From contig CAMBMW010000005.1 in NCBI GenBank assembly GCA_945868875.1, positions 1 through 37,250 on the forward strand: a stretch of DNA of 37,250 bases, written 5' to 3'. Source of the stretch: an uncultured Treponema sp. (GTDB taxonomy: Bacteria; Spirochaetota; Spirochaetia; Treponematales; Treponemataceae). A model generated the notes under the pieces. It searched no databases. It worked only from the letters and a program-made list of their open reading frames with translations, and was not told where the DNA came from. The position numbers were made by a program, and so were the translations under genes. Below are positions 1 to 9,632 of this stretch, one piece after another; position 1 is the first letter of the stretch; each line of letters opens with the position of its first letter.

Positions 1-2
1 AT

Positions 3-80
3 TTTCAGCACAGAGTTGCATTTAATAATAAAGCATATCAGGTTTGGGCAACAGGACTTTATTGGACATACAAACGATAA
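3..80 (+). CDS. C-terminal fragment of an upstream CDS (FQHRVAFNNKAYQVWATGLYWTYKR*), possibly an outer-membrane/exported protein
   Basis: Open frame 3 from the window edge to TAA at 78-80, followed by a strong terminator hairpin at about 122-169. Too short for family assignment. Confidence 0.3.
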   Translation, partial: FQHRVAFNNKAYQVWATGLYWTYKR

Positions 81-121
81 TATTTTTAATTTATTTTTTT
101 TATCTCTGATATTCTATAAGT

Positions 122-169
122 AAGTTCTGTCTTTTTACAAAAGTTCTTGTAAAAGGCGGGACTTTTTTT
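122..169 (+). terminator. Intrinsic terminator downstream of the truncated upstream gene
   Basis: Long hairpin AAGTTCTGTCTTTTTACAA / TTGTAAAAGGCGGGACTT (with G-U pairs) followed by a T-tract. Confidence 0.7.
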
Positions 170-182
170 GTATATTATCTTC

Positions 183-2084
183 ATGAATAAAAAATCTATT
201 GTTTTGTATAAAAATTCGGTTGCTGTAGTAAATGAAATAGAAGCTGATAAATATATAATCAAATATTGTTCACAGCCAGCTTCTCCTTCTGGAAAAAAAG
301 CAGTCTATATTGAACAGAAAGTTCGTGAAAAAGACCTTGTAGTTTTGCATGAAGGTCCTGTTTCTTCCCTGGAAAAACTTCTTTCTTTTTCTGATGAGAA
401 AATGAACAATCAGATTGAAGAAGTGTATGAACTTTTGCAGTCAGATTCAACCACGGAAAATCAGCCTCTTTCTTTTGAAGAAATTTCAGAATATGCAAGA
501 AATGCTTTTGCTGCTGATGAATCATGGGCATTTTATTCTGCGCTACTAAATGATGTACATTTTGCTCTTTCTACCGAAGATTTTAAAAATGGAAAGATTG
601 TGTTCATTCCGCGTTCTCAAGAAGAAATCAAACAAATAAATCAAAAGAAATATGAGAAAGAGCATGAAAGTGAGATAAAAGCTGCGTTTTTTGAACGTCT
701 TAAAAGCCGAAAACTTGATTTGCCGTCTGATGCAAAATATATGGGTGAAGTCGAAGCATTTGCTTTGTGCAAAACTGAAAAATCTAAAGTTCTTGCTGAA
801 GCAAAAATTCCGCAAACTGTTGAAAAAGCACATCAATTATTGATAGAAACCGGGATATGGGATATCACAAAAAATCCTTATCCTACAAGGTACGGTTTTA
901 GTTTTGATTCTGCACGTGAACAGCTGGGAAAAATGCCGCAGGAAGAACGTCTTGTTTTAAATGATGTTGCTTATGCAATTGATGGAGAAAATTCTACAGA
1001 CCCTGATGATGCTGTCAGTTTTGATGGAAAATATCTTTGGGTACATGTTGCTGACCCTGCAAGTTCTGTAGAACCAGATTCTTCCATAGATATTGCTGCG
1101 CGGGATAGAGGAACAACACTTTATATTCCAGAAGGTGCTTCGCGTATGCTTTGTGAAAGTTGTCTGGAAGATTATGCTTTAGGTTTGAAAAATCCTTCGA
1201 ATGCACTTTCGTTTAGAATTCAGCTTGATGAAGAAAGTCAGATTGTTGATTGTGATGTTTTTAAAACAAGCATTAATGTAAAACGATTGACTTATGACCA
1301 GGCAGAACAGCAGAAAGATTCTTCAGAGTTAAAAGTGTTTTTTGAACTTGCCAGAAAGAATAAAAATCGGCGTGAAAAAAATGGTGCTGTCACTATCCAG
1401 ATGCCTGAAGTAAACATATTTGTGGATAAAAATACAAAAAAAGTAACGGTCGAACCTGACGTTAAATACGAAAGTAACGAAATGGTTGCAGAATGCATGA
1501 TTTTAGCTGGTGAAGCTGTTGCAAGATTTGCTTTTAAAAATCAGATTCCTTTTCCGTTTGTAAGTCAGGAAAAACCTGATTTTCCAGATAACATTCCACA
1601 AGGTTGGGCTGGAAGTTTTGCTAAAATCAAATGCATGAGAAAACGTTCTGTTGGCATTACACCTGCGCCTCATGCAGGGCTTGGAGTTTCTTTTTACAGC
1701 CAGGTTACTTCACCTTTGCGAAGATATGGTGATTTGATTGCTCATCAGCAACTTCGGGCTTTTATAGATAAACGTCATCTGCTTGGAAAAGATGAAATGC
1801 TTGAACGTGTAGCTGCGGGTGATGCCGCTTCAATAGCTGCAAAAAAAGCCAGCAGATTCAGCGATACACATTGGAAACTTGTTTATTTGCTACAGAATCC
1901 TGATAATGAATATGAAGGATTTTGTATTGATAAACGGGGAAATGATGCTCTGTTTTTGATTCCACAACTGGATATGCAGACCACAATGAAAAACTGTATG
2001 CAGATTGGATTAAATGAAAGCAAAATGCTTAAAATTAAAAAGGTTGATATTCCGACACAAACTGCCGATTTCACTTTTATTTAA
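183..2084 (+). CDS. RNB-domain (RNase II/R family) exoribonuclease
   Basis: RNB motifs: DPDDAVSFDGKYLWVHVADPAS and HAGLGVSFYSQVTSPLRRYGDLIAHQQL. The track ORF begins at a TTG at 168; the first ATG (MNKKSIVLYKN) is at 183. Confidence 0.85.
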   Translation: MNKKSIVLYKNSVAVVNEIEADKYIIKYCSQPASPSGKKAVYIEQKVREKDLVVLHEGPVSSLEKLLSFSDEKMNNQIEEVYELLQSDSTTENQPLSFEEISEYARNAFAADESWAFYSALLNDVHFALSTEDFKNGKIVFIPRSQEEIKQINQKKYEKEHESEIKAAFFERLKSRKLDLPSDAKYMGEVEAFALCKTEKSKVLAEAKIPQTVEKAHQLLIETGIWDITKNPYPTRYGFSFDSAREQLGKMPQEERLVLNDVAYAIDGENSTDPDDAVSFDGKYLWVHVADPASSVEPDSSIDIAARDRGTTLYIPEGASRMLCESCLEDYALGLKNPSNALSFRIQLDEESQIVDCDVFKTSINVKRLTYDQAEQQKDSSELKVFFELARKNKNRREKNGAVTIQMPEVNIFVDKNTKKVTVEPDVKYESNEMVAECMILAGEAVARFAFKNQIPFPFVSQEKPDFPDNIPQGWAGSFAKIKCMRKRSVGITPAPHAGLGVSFYSQVTSPLRRYGDLIAHQQLRAFIDKRHLLGKDEMLERVAAGDAASIAAKKASRFSDTHWKLVYLLQNPDNEYEGFCIDKRGNDALFLIPQLDMQTTMKNCMQIGLNESKMLKIKKVDIPTQTADFTFI

Positions 2085-2097
2085 TGAATTAATTTGA

Positions 2098-2103
2098 TAT
2101 AAT
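2098..2103 (+). promoter_or_regulatory. Extended -10 promoter element TGATATAAT upstream of aspartokinase
   Basis: TGA+TATAAT at 2095-2103; no clear -35. Confidence 0.45.
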
Positions 2104-2164
2104 GTATAAAATTTTAGTTTAAAAGCATGTCAATATTTTGTTCATAGCAAAAACTAGAAAAATT

Positions 2165-2203
2165 GGTGTAGCCTGTTCCGAAGCGTTAGTGAAGCAAAAG
2201 CCA
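2165..2203 (+). repeat. Short relative of the G+C-rich hairpin repeat at 28299-28385
   Basis: GGTGTAGC...AGCGTTAGTGAAGCAAAAGCC compared with GGTGTAGC...AGCGTTAGCGAAGTGCGAAAGCC upstream of rpsP. Confidence 0.5.
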
Positions 2204-2246
2204 CACAAAATAAAAATAATGTCATTTAGCCTGAAAGGAATTTTTT

Positions 2247-3572
2247 ATGATAGTAATGAAATTTGGCGGTTCATCAGTCGCAAATGCAGAAAGGATTAAA
2301 CATGTTGCTTCTATAATAAAAGCATATCAAAATGAGCGTCCTGCAGTAGTTTTGTCTGCAATGGGGGATACAACTGACCATCTTCTGGAAGCTGCCGATA
2401 AAGCAGTGGAAGGTGTTGTGGATGTTGAAGGTGTTGCAAAGCTTCATAAAGACACTGCAAATGAACTTGGTGTGAATATTGATACCATTGAAGCGCTTTT
2501 ATCAGAATTGCATCAACTTTTGACTGGAATTTCCATGTTGAAAGAAATCAGTAAACGTTCAAGAGATTATCTTGTTTCTTTTGGTGAAAGAATGTCTGTA
2601 AGAATGATGGCAGCTTATCTTGAATCGCAGGGCATTCCTTCAAAGTTTTATGATGCATGGGATGTTGGAATTGTTTCTGATTCTAATTTTATGTCCGCTG
2701 AGCTTCTTGATGAAGTTTGGGATAATATTCCAAAGCATCTTGATGCTTATAAAAATGGACAAGATAACAGAATTCCTATTGTAACTGGTTTTATTGCAAA
2801 AGATAGAAAAGGAAATATTACAACTTTAGGTCGTGGTGGTTCAGATTTGACTGCCACAATGATTGGTGCAGCAATGCATGCAAAAGAAGTGCAGACTTGG
2901 AAAGATGTTGACGGCATTTTAACTACTGATCCTCGTGTTGTTAGAGAGGCAAAACCTGTACCTGAAGTTACTTACGAAGAAGCTCAGGAGCTTGCAATGT
3001 TCGGGGCACAGGTCTTACATCCTCGTTCCATGCTTCCAGTCAGAAAAACCGGAACTCCTGTACGTGTAAAAAATTCCTATAATATCACAAGTCCAGGTTC
3101 TATTATCGTAGAAAAACATTTGGGTAAAGTACCTCCTGTTTGTGCAATTACAACTGTAAAACATATCACTGTGATTGATATCGTAAGTTCAAGAATGCTG
3201 GGGGCTGCAGGATTTTTAGCGCATATTTTCAATAATTTTCTGAAATGGAATATAAGTATTGATGTGATTGCTACATCTGAAGTATCAGTTTCTCTTACCG
3301 TGAATACAAAATCTGATTTATCAGGTTTGATTGCAGATTTGGAACAGGCAAGTCAGGTTTCTGTCCGAAAAAATAAAGCAATCGTTACAATTATTTGTGA
3401 TGCGGCTCATTCGTCGGCTATTCTTGCAAGCGGTTTTGATGCTCTTGCGGACGAAGGAATTAATGTTCAGATGATTAGCCAGGGGGCAAGCAAAGTGAAT
3501 ATCAGTATGATTGTTGACGATGAAGAAGCTGATAAAACAGTTCAGATTTTGCATTCAGCATATTTTAATTAA
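2247..3572 (+). CDS. lysC: Aspartate kinase (monofunctional, C-terminal ACT region)
   Basis: MIVMKFGGSSVANAERI N-terminus; TLGRGGSDLTATMIGAAMHAKEVQTWKDVDGILTTDPR; ACT-like C-terminus. Confidence 0.93.
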   Translation: MIVMKFGGSSVANAERIKHVASIIKAYQNERPAVVLSAMGDTTDHLLEAADKAVEGVVDVEGVAKLHKDTANELGVNIDTIEALLSELHQLLTGISMLKEISKRSRDYLVSFGERMSVRMMAAYLESQGIPSKFYDAWDVGIVSDSNFMSAELLDEVWDNIPKHLDAYKNGQDNRIPIVTGFIAKDRKGNITTLGRGGSDLTATMIGAAMHAKEVQTWKDVDGILTTDPRVVREAKPVPEVTYEEAQELAMFGAQVLHPRSMLPVRKTGTPVRVKNSYNITSPGSIIVEKHLGKVPPVCAITTVKHITVIDIVSSRMLGAAGFLAHIFNNFLKWNISIDVIATSEVSVSLTVNTKSDLSGLIADLEQASQVSVRKNKAIVTIICDAAHSSAILASGFDALADEGINVQMISQGASKVNISMIVDDEEADKTVQILHSAYFN

Positions 3573-3593
3573 TTTTTCAGGGAGGTCTTGTTT

Positions 3594-4379
3594 ATGAAGA
3601 TTGCTTTAGTTGGATATGGAAAAATGGGTCATATGATAGAACAGTGTGCTTTACGTGCAGGGCATGAAGTCGTTGCTACAATCGATTGTTTTGCAAAAGA
3701 TGCAACATGTCTTATTCCTCAGAATGATGCTCAAGCCTTATGTCGTGCTGTTAAGTCAAGCGGTGCAGAAGGAATTATAGAATTTACACATCCATCATCA
3801 GTAATTGAAAATGTAAAAGCTCTTTTACCGTTAGGACTTCCCCTTGTTGTCGGAACAACTGGCTGGAATGATAAGCATGCTGAAATTGCAGAATTTGCAA
3901 AGCAGGTGGGCGGAACTGTTATGACAGCAGGAAATTTTTCTATCGGCGTTAATATGTTTTATAAAATCGTTGAAGAAGCTGCAAAAATTATGTCAGAATA
4001 CAAAGACTACGATGTTGCGATTTGGGAAGCTCATCATAATCAAAAAGCAGACAGTCCAAGTGGAACGGCGCTGGAAATTGCACGTCGCGTAATGAACGGT
4101 TATCCTTCAAAAACACAAATCGTAACAGATGCTTTTCACGAACGTCCTCAGGATAATCAGCTTCATGTAAGTTCAACACGTTGTGGTAATATTCCAGGTA
4201 CACATAAAGTTTTCTTTGACGGTACTGCTGATACAATTGAAATAACACACACTGCAAGAAGTCGCGAAGGTTTTGCTGTTGGTGCAGTTGAATGTCTTTC
4301 AAAACTTGATAATTGCCTGAAAACTGGAAAACTACAGAAGGGCAATCTTTACGATTGGAACGATGTAATGGAAAAATAA
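3594..4379 (+). CDS. dapB: 4-hydroxy-tetrahydrodipicolinate reductase
   Basis: MKIALVGYGKMGHMIEQ nucleotide-binding motif, EAHHNQKADSPSGTALEIA motif. ATG at 3594 with SD GGGAGG; the track start is an upstream TTG at 3588. Confidence 0.92.
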   Translation: MKIALVGYGKMGHMIEQCALRAGHEVVATIDCFAKDATCLIPQNDAQALCRAVKSSGAEGIIEFTHPSSVIENVKALLPLGLPLVVGTTGWNDKHAEIAEFAKQVGGTVMTAGNFSIGVNMFYKIVEEAAKIMSEYKDYDVAIWEAHHNQKADSPSGTALEIARRVMNGYPSKTQIVTDAFHERPQDNQLHVSSTRCGNIPGTHKVFFDGTADTIEITHTARSREGFAVGAVECLSKLDNCLKTGKLQKGNLYDWNDVMEK

Positions 4380-4383
4380 TCAA

Positions 4384-4419
4384 ATTGTCAGGGTGATTAA
4401 AATATAATGCCCTGACAAT
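4384..4419. terminator. Perfect 10-bp inverted repeat after dapB (hairpin without clear T-tract)
   Basis: ATTGTCAGGG (4384-4393) and CCCTGACAAT (4410-4419). Confidence 0.5.
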
Positions 4420-4434
4420 ATAACCGGGAATATT

Positions 4435-5109
4435 ATGACATTGATAAACTGGATTTTTTTTGGCAGTATAATTTTATTCACAGGAATTTACGTTTTTTCT
4501 TCTATATTTAAGAAAAAAAATATTCGCAGAATTTCAAGCTGTTTTCCTCTTCCTTTGACTGGAATATTAAATATACAGTTCCTGATGAATAGACTTCCTG
4601 ATTCCAAACATATCATTTTCCTTACAATCGGCTCTGTTTTCTTTATTAGTTTAACTCATTTTTTTTATCTTTTTAAAGAAAAAAACTGGGGGCGAAAACT
4701 CTGTAAATTAAGTTTTTTCATGATTACATTCTGTTGGATTCAGTTATATAAATCAGTTTTGTACATTATTGACGTTCCTTTGTGGTTTATTATTCTTTCT
4801 TCTTCTATATATTTTGTTCTTTTATTAGCCGTTTTGATTTTTGGCGGCAAAAAAAGTTTTTCATCATATCTCAGCTTTTCATGTTTGTTCTTGTCTTCTG
4901 CGCTGTTAAATTGTTTCTCGCTTGTTTATCTTTTCTTTATTCCGGACATTCAATCAGTTCTTTTTTTTGCAGGAACTTTGCTTTCTCTTGCAACCATTGC
5001 ATTTTATATAATTTTTGATGATAAGAAACTTAAATTCAAGAACCAGTTCGTTTTGATTTTATTTGTGATATCAGAATGTTCAATAATGTATTCAAATTTA
5101 CTTAACTAA
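4435..5109 (+). CDS. Hypothetical polytopic integral membrane protein
   Basis: 224 aa with several hydrophobic segments; no family recognised with confidence. Confidence 0.65.
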   Translation: MTLINWIFFGSIILFTGIYVFSSIFKKKNIRRISSCFPLPLTGILNIQFLMNRLPDSKHIIFLTIGSVFFISLTHFFYLFKEKNWGRKLCKLSFFMITFCWIQLYKSVLYIIDVPLWFIILSSSIYFVLLLAVLIFGGKKSFSSYLSFSCLFLSSALLNCFSLVYLFFIPDIQSVLFFAGTLLSLATIAFYIIFDDKKLKFKNQFVLILFVISECSIMYSNLLN

Positions 5110-5230
5110 AATTTGTATTTCAAGTTATAAACTGTGGCAAATAATAGTGGTGCAAAAGGTAGATTAAGAATTTCTTCTCTCTAAAATATTGGTTAAATTA
5201 ATACATTTTACTTATCATCGACAGGAAATA

Positions 5231-5259
5231 TTGAATTTTTACTAGGAATTCACTATAAT
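5231..5259 (+). promoter_or_regulatory. Sigma70-type promoter for the decarboxylase operon
   Basis: TTGAAT (5231-5236), 17-bp spacer, TATAAT (5254-5259), upstream of the ATG at 5324. Confidence 0.7.
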
Positions 5260-5323
5260 ACGTTTGTAAAATTGGGGCTTATGTTTCGATTTTTTTAAAT
5301 CACTTTATTATTAGGATAAAATT

Positions 5324-5599
5324 ATGACTATTACTGAAATGCTTGGACAGAGCGGTCTTTTAACTCTGCTTGGTATGTGTGTTGTGTTTAGTTTTATTAT
5401 TATCATGATTTTAGGAATGAAACTTCTTCATGTTGTTCTTCATGCCTTGAAACTTGATGTTGATAAACCTACTGATTCAGTTAATGCAGTCGGTACTTCG
5501 GCAAATGTTAATGCATCGACAGTTTCTTCTGCAGCAAATAATGATGCTGTTGTAGCTGCAATTGCTGCTGCAGTTCATGACAAAATAATAAATTCATAA
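5324..5599 (+). CDS. oadG: Na+-translocating decarboxylase gamma-like subunit (OadG family)
   Basis: 91 aa, single N-terminal TM segment and polar C-terminus, directly upstream of alpha and beta subunits. Confidence 0.75.
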   Translation: MTITEMLGQSGLLTLLGMCVVFSFIIIMILGMKLLHVVLHALKLDVDKPTDSVNAVGTSANVNASTVSSAANNDAVVAAIAAAVHDKIINS

Positions 5600-5622
5600 A
5601 TAAATTTTTAAGAGGAAATAAA

Positions 5623-7728
5623 ATGGCTAAAGTTGGAATTTCAGAACTTGTAATTCGTGATGCTCACCAGAGTCTTCACGCAACTCGTATGACTACTGCA
5701 GATATGCTTCCTATCTGTGATAAACTTGACAAAGTAGGTTACAAATATATTGAAGGATGGGGTGGAGCAACTTACGACTCTTGTATCCGTTTCTTAAATG
5801 AAGATCCTTGGGAACGCCTTCGTAAACTTCACGCAGCACTTCCAAATAATAAAATCATGATGCTTCTTCGTGCGCAGAATCTTCTTGGTTATAAACATTA
5901 TGCTGATGATGTAGTAGAAAAATTTGTTGAAACTGCTGCAAAAAATGGTATTGGTTGTTTCCGTATTTTTGATGCTTGTAACGATCCTCGAAATATGGAA
6001 TGTGCAACTAAAGCTGCAAAAAAATCTGGTGTTGATGTTCAGATGGCGATTTCTTATGCAGTTACACCATTCCACACAAATGAAAAATATGCTGAACTTG
6101 CAAAAACTTATGCCGATTTTGGTGCTGATTCAATTTGTATTAAAGATATGTCAGGATTGCTCAAACCTTACGAAGCTTATGACCTTGTAAAAGCAATCAA
6201 ATCAAAAGTTGATCTTCCTGTTGAAATTCACTCTCATGCAACAACCGGTCTTTCAGTTGCATCTCTCCTTAAAGGAATTGAAGCTGGAGCTGACATCGTA
6301 GACACTGCAATTTCTTCTATGTCTATGGGTACTTCACATTCACCAACAGAAACTGTAGTAGAAATGCTCAAAGGTACAGATTACGATACAGGACTTGATA
6401 CAAAACTTCTTCTTGAAATTGCAGCTTACTTCCGTGAAGTACGCAAACATTATTCTTCACTTGAATCTGCCTTTCTTGGAGCTGATACACGAATCCTTCT
6501 TTCTCAGGTTCCAGGTGGAATGCTTTCTAACCTGGAATCTCAGCTCAAACAGATGGGTGCAGGCGATAAGATGGATGAAGTGCTTGAAGAACTTCCTAGA
6601 GTTCACAAAGATGCTGGTTATGTTCCTCTTGTAACTCCAACTTCTCAGATTGTAGGAACTCAGGCTGTATTAAACGTAATTAAGGGTCGTTATCAAATCA
6701 TGACTGCTGACTTTGCAAATCTTGTAACAGGAAAATTCGGAGCTCTTCCAACTGCTGCAAATCCTGATGTTGTAAAACAGGGACTTGCACAAAATAAGAT
6801 GACTGAAGTTATGACTTGCCGCCCTGCTGATAAAATTGAACCAGAATGGGACAAAATGGTAGAAGCTGCAAAAGCTGCTGGTGGAAACGGTTCTGATGAA
6901 GATGTTCTTACTTATGCAATGTTCCCTCAGGTTGCAGAAAAATTCTTTAAGACTCGAGCTGACGGTCCTGTTGATGCAGCAACTACATTTGCTAAAAAAG
7001 AAGCTCCTGCAGCTGCTCCAAAAGAAAACAAAGGTGGTTCATATACAGTAAACGTAAACGGAACTGCTTATAATGTAACAACAGGTCCTGCCGGCGACAG
7101 TATGTCTGTAAATGTAAATGGAACTGCTTATAATGTGACATTTGGTGCTCCAGGTGCAGCTCCTGCTGTAAGTGCAGCTCCTGCGGCAAGTGCTGCTCCA
7201 GCTGTAAGTGGCGGTGTTGATATCAATGCTCCAGTTGCAGGAACATTGCTTCGTTATGCAGTTGCAGATGGTTCTCAGGTAAAAAAAGGTGATACAGTTA
7301 TCATCGTAGAATCAATGAAAATGGAACTTGAAGTAAAAGCTCCTCAGGACGGAAAAATAACATTTACAGTTCCAACAGGAACACAGATTCAGGCAGGACA
7401 AGCAATTGCAAAACTCGGTGGAACAGTTGCAGCTCCTGTTGCTCCTGCTCAGCCAGCCGCTCCAGTTTCTACACCTGCACCAGCTGCCCCAGTAGCAACA
7501 CCAGCAGCAAGTGGTTCAGGAAAACCAGTTTCTGCTCCAGTTGCAGGAACATTGCTTCGTTATGCAGTTGCAGAAGGTTCTTCAGTAAAAGCAGATACAA
7601 CAGTTATTATCGTTGAATCTATGAAAATGGAATTGGAAATTAAAGCAGGTGCTGCTGGAAAAATTCATTTTGTAGCAGCTACTGGAAGTCAGATTTCTCA
7701 AGGTGCAGTTTTGGCAGAGGTTCAGTAA
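5623..7728 (+). CDS. oadA: Oxaloacetate decarboxylase alpha subunit (carboxyltransferase) with two C-terminal biotinyl domains
   Basis: [60 protein letters not shown]; two biotinylation motifs [12 protein letters not shown] and [12 protein letters not shown]. Confidence 0.93.
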   Translation: MAKVGISELVIRDAHQSLHATRMTTADMLPICDKLDKVGYKYIEGWGGATYDSCIRFLNEDPWERLRKLHAALPNNKIMMLLRAQNLLGYKHYADDVVEKFVETAAKNGIGCFRIFDACNDPRNMECATKAAKKSGVDVQMAISYAVTPFHTNEKYAELAKTYADFGADSICIKDMSGLLKPYEAYDLVKAIKSKVDLPVEIHSHATTGLSVASLLKGIEAGADIVDTAISSMSMGTSHSPTETVVEMLKGTDYDTGLDTKLLLEIAAYFREVRKHYSSLESAFLGADTRILLSQVPGGMLSNLESQLKQMGAGDKMDEVLEELPRVHKDAGYVPLVTPTSQIVGTQAVLNVIKGRYQIMTADFANLVTGKFGALPTAANPDVVKQGLAQNKMTEVMTCRPADKIEPEWDKMVEAAKAAGGNGSDEDVLTYAMFPQVAEKFFKTRADGPVDAATTFAKKEAPAAAPKENKGGSYTVNVNGTAYNVTTGPAGDSMSVNVNGTAYNVTFGAPGAAPAVSAAPAASAAPAVSGGVDINAPVAGTLLRYAVADGSQVKKGDTVIIVESMKMELEVKAPQDGKITFTVPTGTQIQAGQAIAKLGGTVAAPVAPAQPAAPVSTPAPAAPVATPAASGSGKPVSAPVAGTLLRYAVAEGSSVKADTTVIIVESMKMELEIKAGAAGKIHFVAATGSQISQGAVLAEVQ

Positions 7729-9161
7729 TGGAAACAGAATTAAATAAAAATCAAGATAAATACAGAGCTTTCAAGGCTTCTGCAATTATTTGTCTTATTG
7801 CTTTAGTATTATCTTTTGCAGGTTGCGGTTCTTCATCTGAATCAGCAAAAAATGCAGCAAAGTCAAATTCTGCAAGTTCGACAATTGTAAAAGGTTCAGA
7901 AAATATTCCTAGAATTTCTATAAAAGGATTTTTTACAAACATTGGAAAGAATACTGGAATTTACAAATTGATTCACACAGAAACTGCAGAAGAAAAAGCT
8001 GCTTTGGAAGCTCAGGAAGCTGCCGTAAAGGCTGCTGAATCTATTGACCCGTTTGCAGGAAAAACAGTTCCAGGATGGCAGTCTTTTGTTATGATGGCAA
8101 TTGGTTTTCTGATTGTATATCTAGCAGTAGCAAAAGGCTTTGAACCACTTCTTCTTATTCCAATTGGATTTGGTACAATTCTTGTAAATATTCCTGGTGC
8201 CGGCATGGGAGATGCACCACACGGAATGCTTCATATTATTTATAGTGCCGGTGTTGGTAATGAGTTCTTCCCAATGTTGATTTTTATGGGAATTGGTGCT
8301 ATGACAGACTTTGGTCCGCTTATTGCAAATCCAAAAATGGCTTTACTTGGTGGAGCTGCTCAACTGGGTGTATTTGCAACTTTATTTGGTGTTGCACTTT
8401 TAAACTTCATTCCTGGTATTGATTATACGATGAAACAGGCATCTGCAATTGCAATTATCGGTGGTGCTGATGGTCCTACTTCAATTTATGTTTCAGGAAA
8501 ACTTGCACCAGAAATGATGGCTGTTATTGCTGTTGCTGCTTATTCATATATGGCACTTGTACCAATGATTCAGCCACCAATTATGAAAGCTTTGACAACA
8601 AAAAAAGAACGCCTGATAAAAATGAAACAACTTCGTCCTGTATCAAAAACAGAAAAGATTTTATTCCCTCTTGTTCTTCTTGTGATTACAGCGTTACTTT
8701 TGCCTCCTGCTGCTCCGCTTATTGGTATGCTTGCATTTGGTAACTTTGTAAAACAGTGTGGAGTTGTTGAGCGTCTTTCAAAAACTATGGAAAATGAATT
8801 GATGAATATCGTTTCAATTCTTCTTTCTCTTGGAGTTGGTTCACAGATGACACCTGAGAAAATCATGAATCCAAATTCACTTGGAATTATCCTTCTTGGT
8901 TTAGTAGCATTCTGTGTTGCAACTGCTGGTGGTTTATTGATGGCGAAATTTATGAATCTTTTCTTAAAAGATAAAATAAATCCACTTATTGGTTCAGCTG
9001 GTGTTTCTGCTGTTCCAATGGCTGCTCGTGTTGCAAATAAAGTTGGTATGTCTGAAGATCCTACAAACTTCCTTTTAATGCATGCAATGGGACCAAATGT
9101 TGCTGGTGTAATCGGTACTGCCATTGCTGCAGGTGTATTCATTGCAACTTATGGATTCTAA
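7728..9161 (+). CDS. oadB: Na+-translocating decarboxylase beta subunit with N-terminal extension
   Basis: Characteristic [83 protein letters not shown] overlap with oadA. About 100-residue N-terminal extension containing SFAGCGSS. Confidence 0.93.
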   Translation: METELNKNQDKYRAFKASAIICLIALVLSFAGCGSSSESAKNAAKSNSASSTIVKGSENIPRISIKGFFTNIGKNTGIYKLIHTETAEEKAALEAQEAAVKAAESIDPFAGKTVPGWQSFVMMAIGFLIVYLAVAKGFEPLLLIPIGFGTILVNIPGAGMGDAPHGMLHIIYSAGVGNEFFPMLIFMGIGAMTDFGPLIANPKMALLGGAAQLGVFATLFGVALLNFIPGIDYTMKQASAIAIIGGADGPTSIYVSGKLAPEMMAVIAVAAYSYMALVPMIQPPIMKALTTKKERLIKMKQLRPVSKTEKILFPLVLLVITALLLPPAAPLIGMLAFGNFVKQCGVVERLSKTMENELMNIVSILLSLGVGSQMTPEKIMNPNSLGIILLGLVAFCVATAGGLLMAKFMNLFLKDKINPLIGSAGVSAVPMAARVANKVGMSEDPTNFLLMHAMGPNVAGVIGTAIAAGVFIATYGF

Positions 9162-9185
9162 AAATCATAATTAAATAAAAATCAT

Positions 9186-9225
9186 AAAGTCCAAAGCTTA
9201 TTATTTTAAGTTTTGGACTTTTTTT
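9186..9225 (+). terminator. Intrinsic terminator after oadB
   Basis: AAAGTCCAAA ... TTTTGGACTTTTTTT. Confidence 0.85.
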
Positions 9226-9245
9226 ATATTTTTTTGATATTTATA

Positions 9246-9274
9246 TTGACATAATATTATATACAGTATAATAT
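9246..9274 (+). promoter_or_regulatory. Promoter with overlapping palindrome upstream of padR
   Basis: TTGACA (9246-9251) and -10-like TATAAT/TAATAT at 9267-9274; perfect inverted repeat ATATTATA-n5-TATAATAT at 9254-9274. Confidence 0.55.
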
Positions 9275-9323
9275 ATATGTATAAATAATATTATAGCAAA
9301 TAACTAGATGATAGGAGGTTTTC

Positions 9324-9632
9324 ATGGTTTTTACAGCGGGCTCTGCTTTGCTGGATGCCGTAGTTCTTTCTGTCGTGAGTCAGGGTGGAACTTATGGCTA
9401 TAAAATTACGCAGGATGTCCGTAAAATAATGGATGTGTCTGAAAGTACATTATATCCTGTTTTACGCCGTCTTCAGAAAGACGGTTGTTTGGAAACTTAT
9501 GACATGGAATTTCAAGGAAGAAATAGACGTTATTATAAAATAACTTCAAATGGAATGATTGTTCTTGATAATTACAGAAATGAATGGCGTAATTTTTCAA
9601 ATAATGTTAATGGAATATTAATGGGAAATTGA
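9324..9632 (+). CDS. PadR-family transcriptional regulator
   Basis: Winged-helix PadR pattern: LLDAVVLSVVSQGGTYGYKITQDVRK...STLYPVLRRLQKDGCLETYDMEFQGRNRRYYKIT. SD GGAGG. Confidence 0.9.
   Translation: MVFTAGSALLDAVVLSVVSQGGTYGYKITQDVRKIMDVSESTLYPVLRRLQKDGCLETYDMEFQGRNRRYYKITSNGMIVLDNYRNEWRNFSNNVNGILMGN

Noticed and set aside
259-2074. Minus-strand ORFs opposite the RNB gene
   Set aside because: Shadow ORFs of a convincing + strand gene; no SD or recognisable domains.
2085-2246. Lysine riboswitch upstream of aspartokinase
   Set aside because: Expected by function, but I see no convincing L-box core motif; the leader instead contains the short repeat copy.
8570-9142. 190-aa minus-strand ORF opposite oadB
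   Set aside because: Long only because of codon usage on the coding strand; the + strand encodes a clear OadB.
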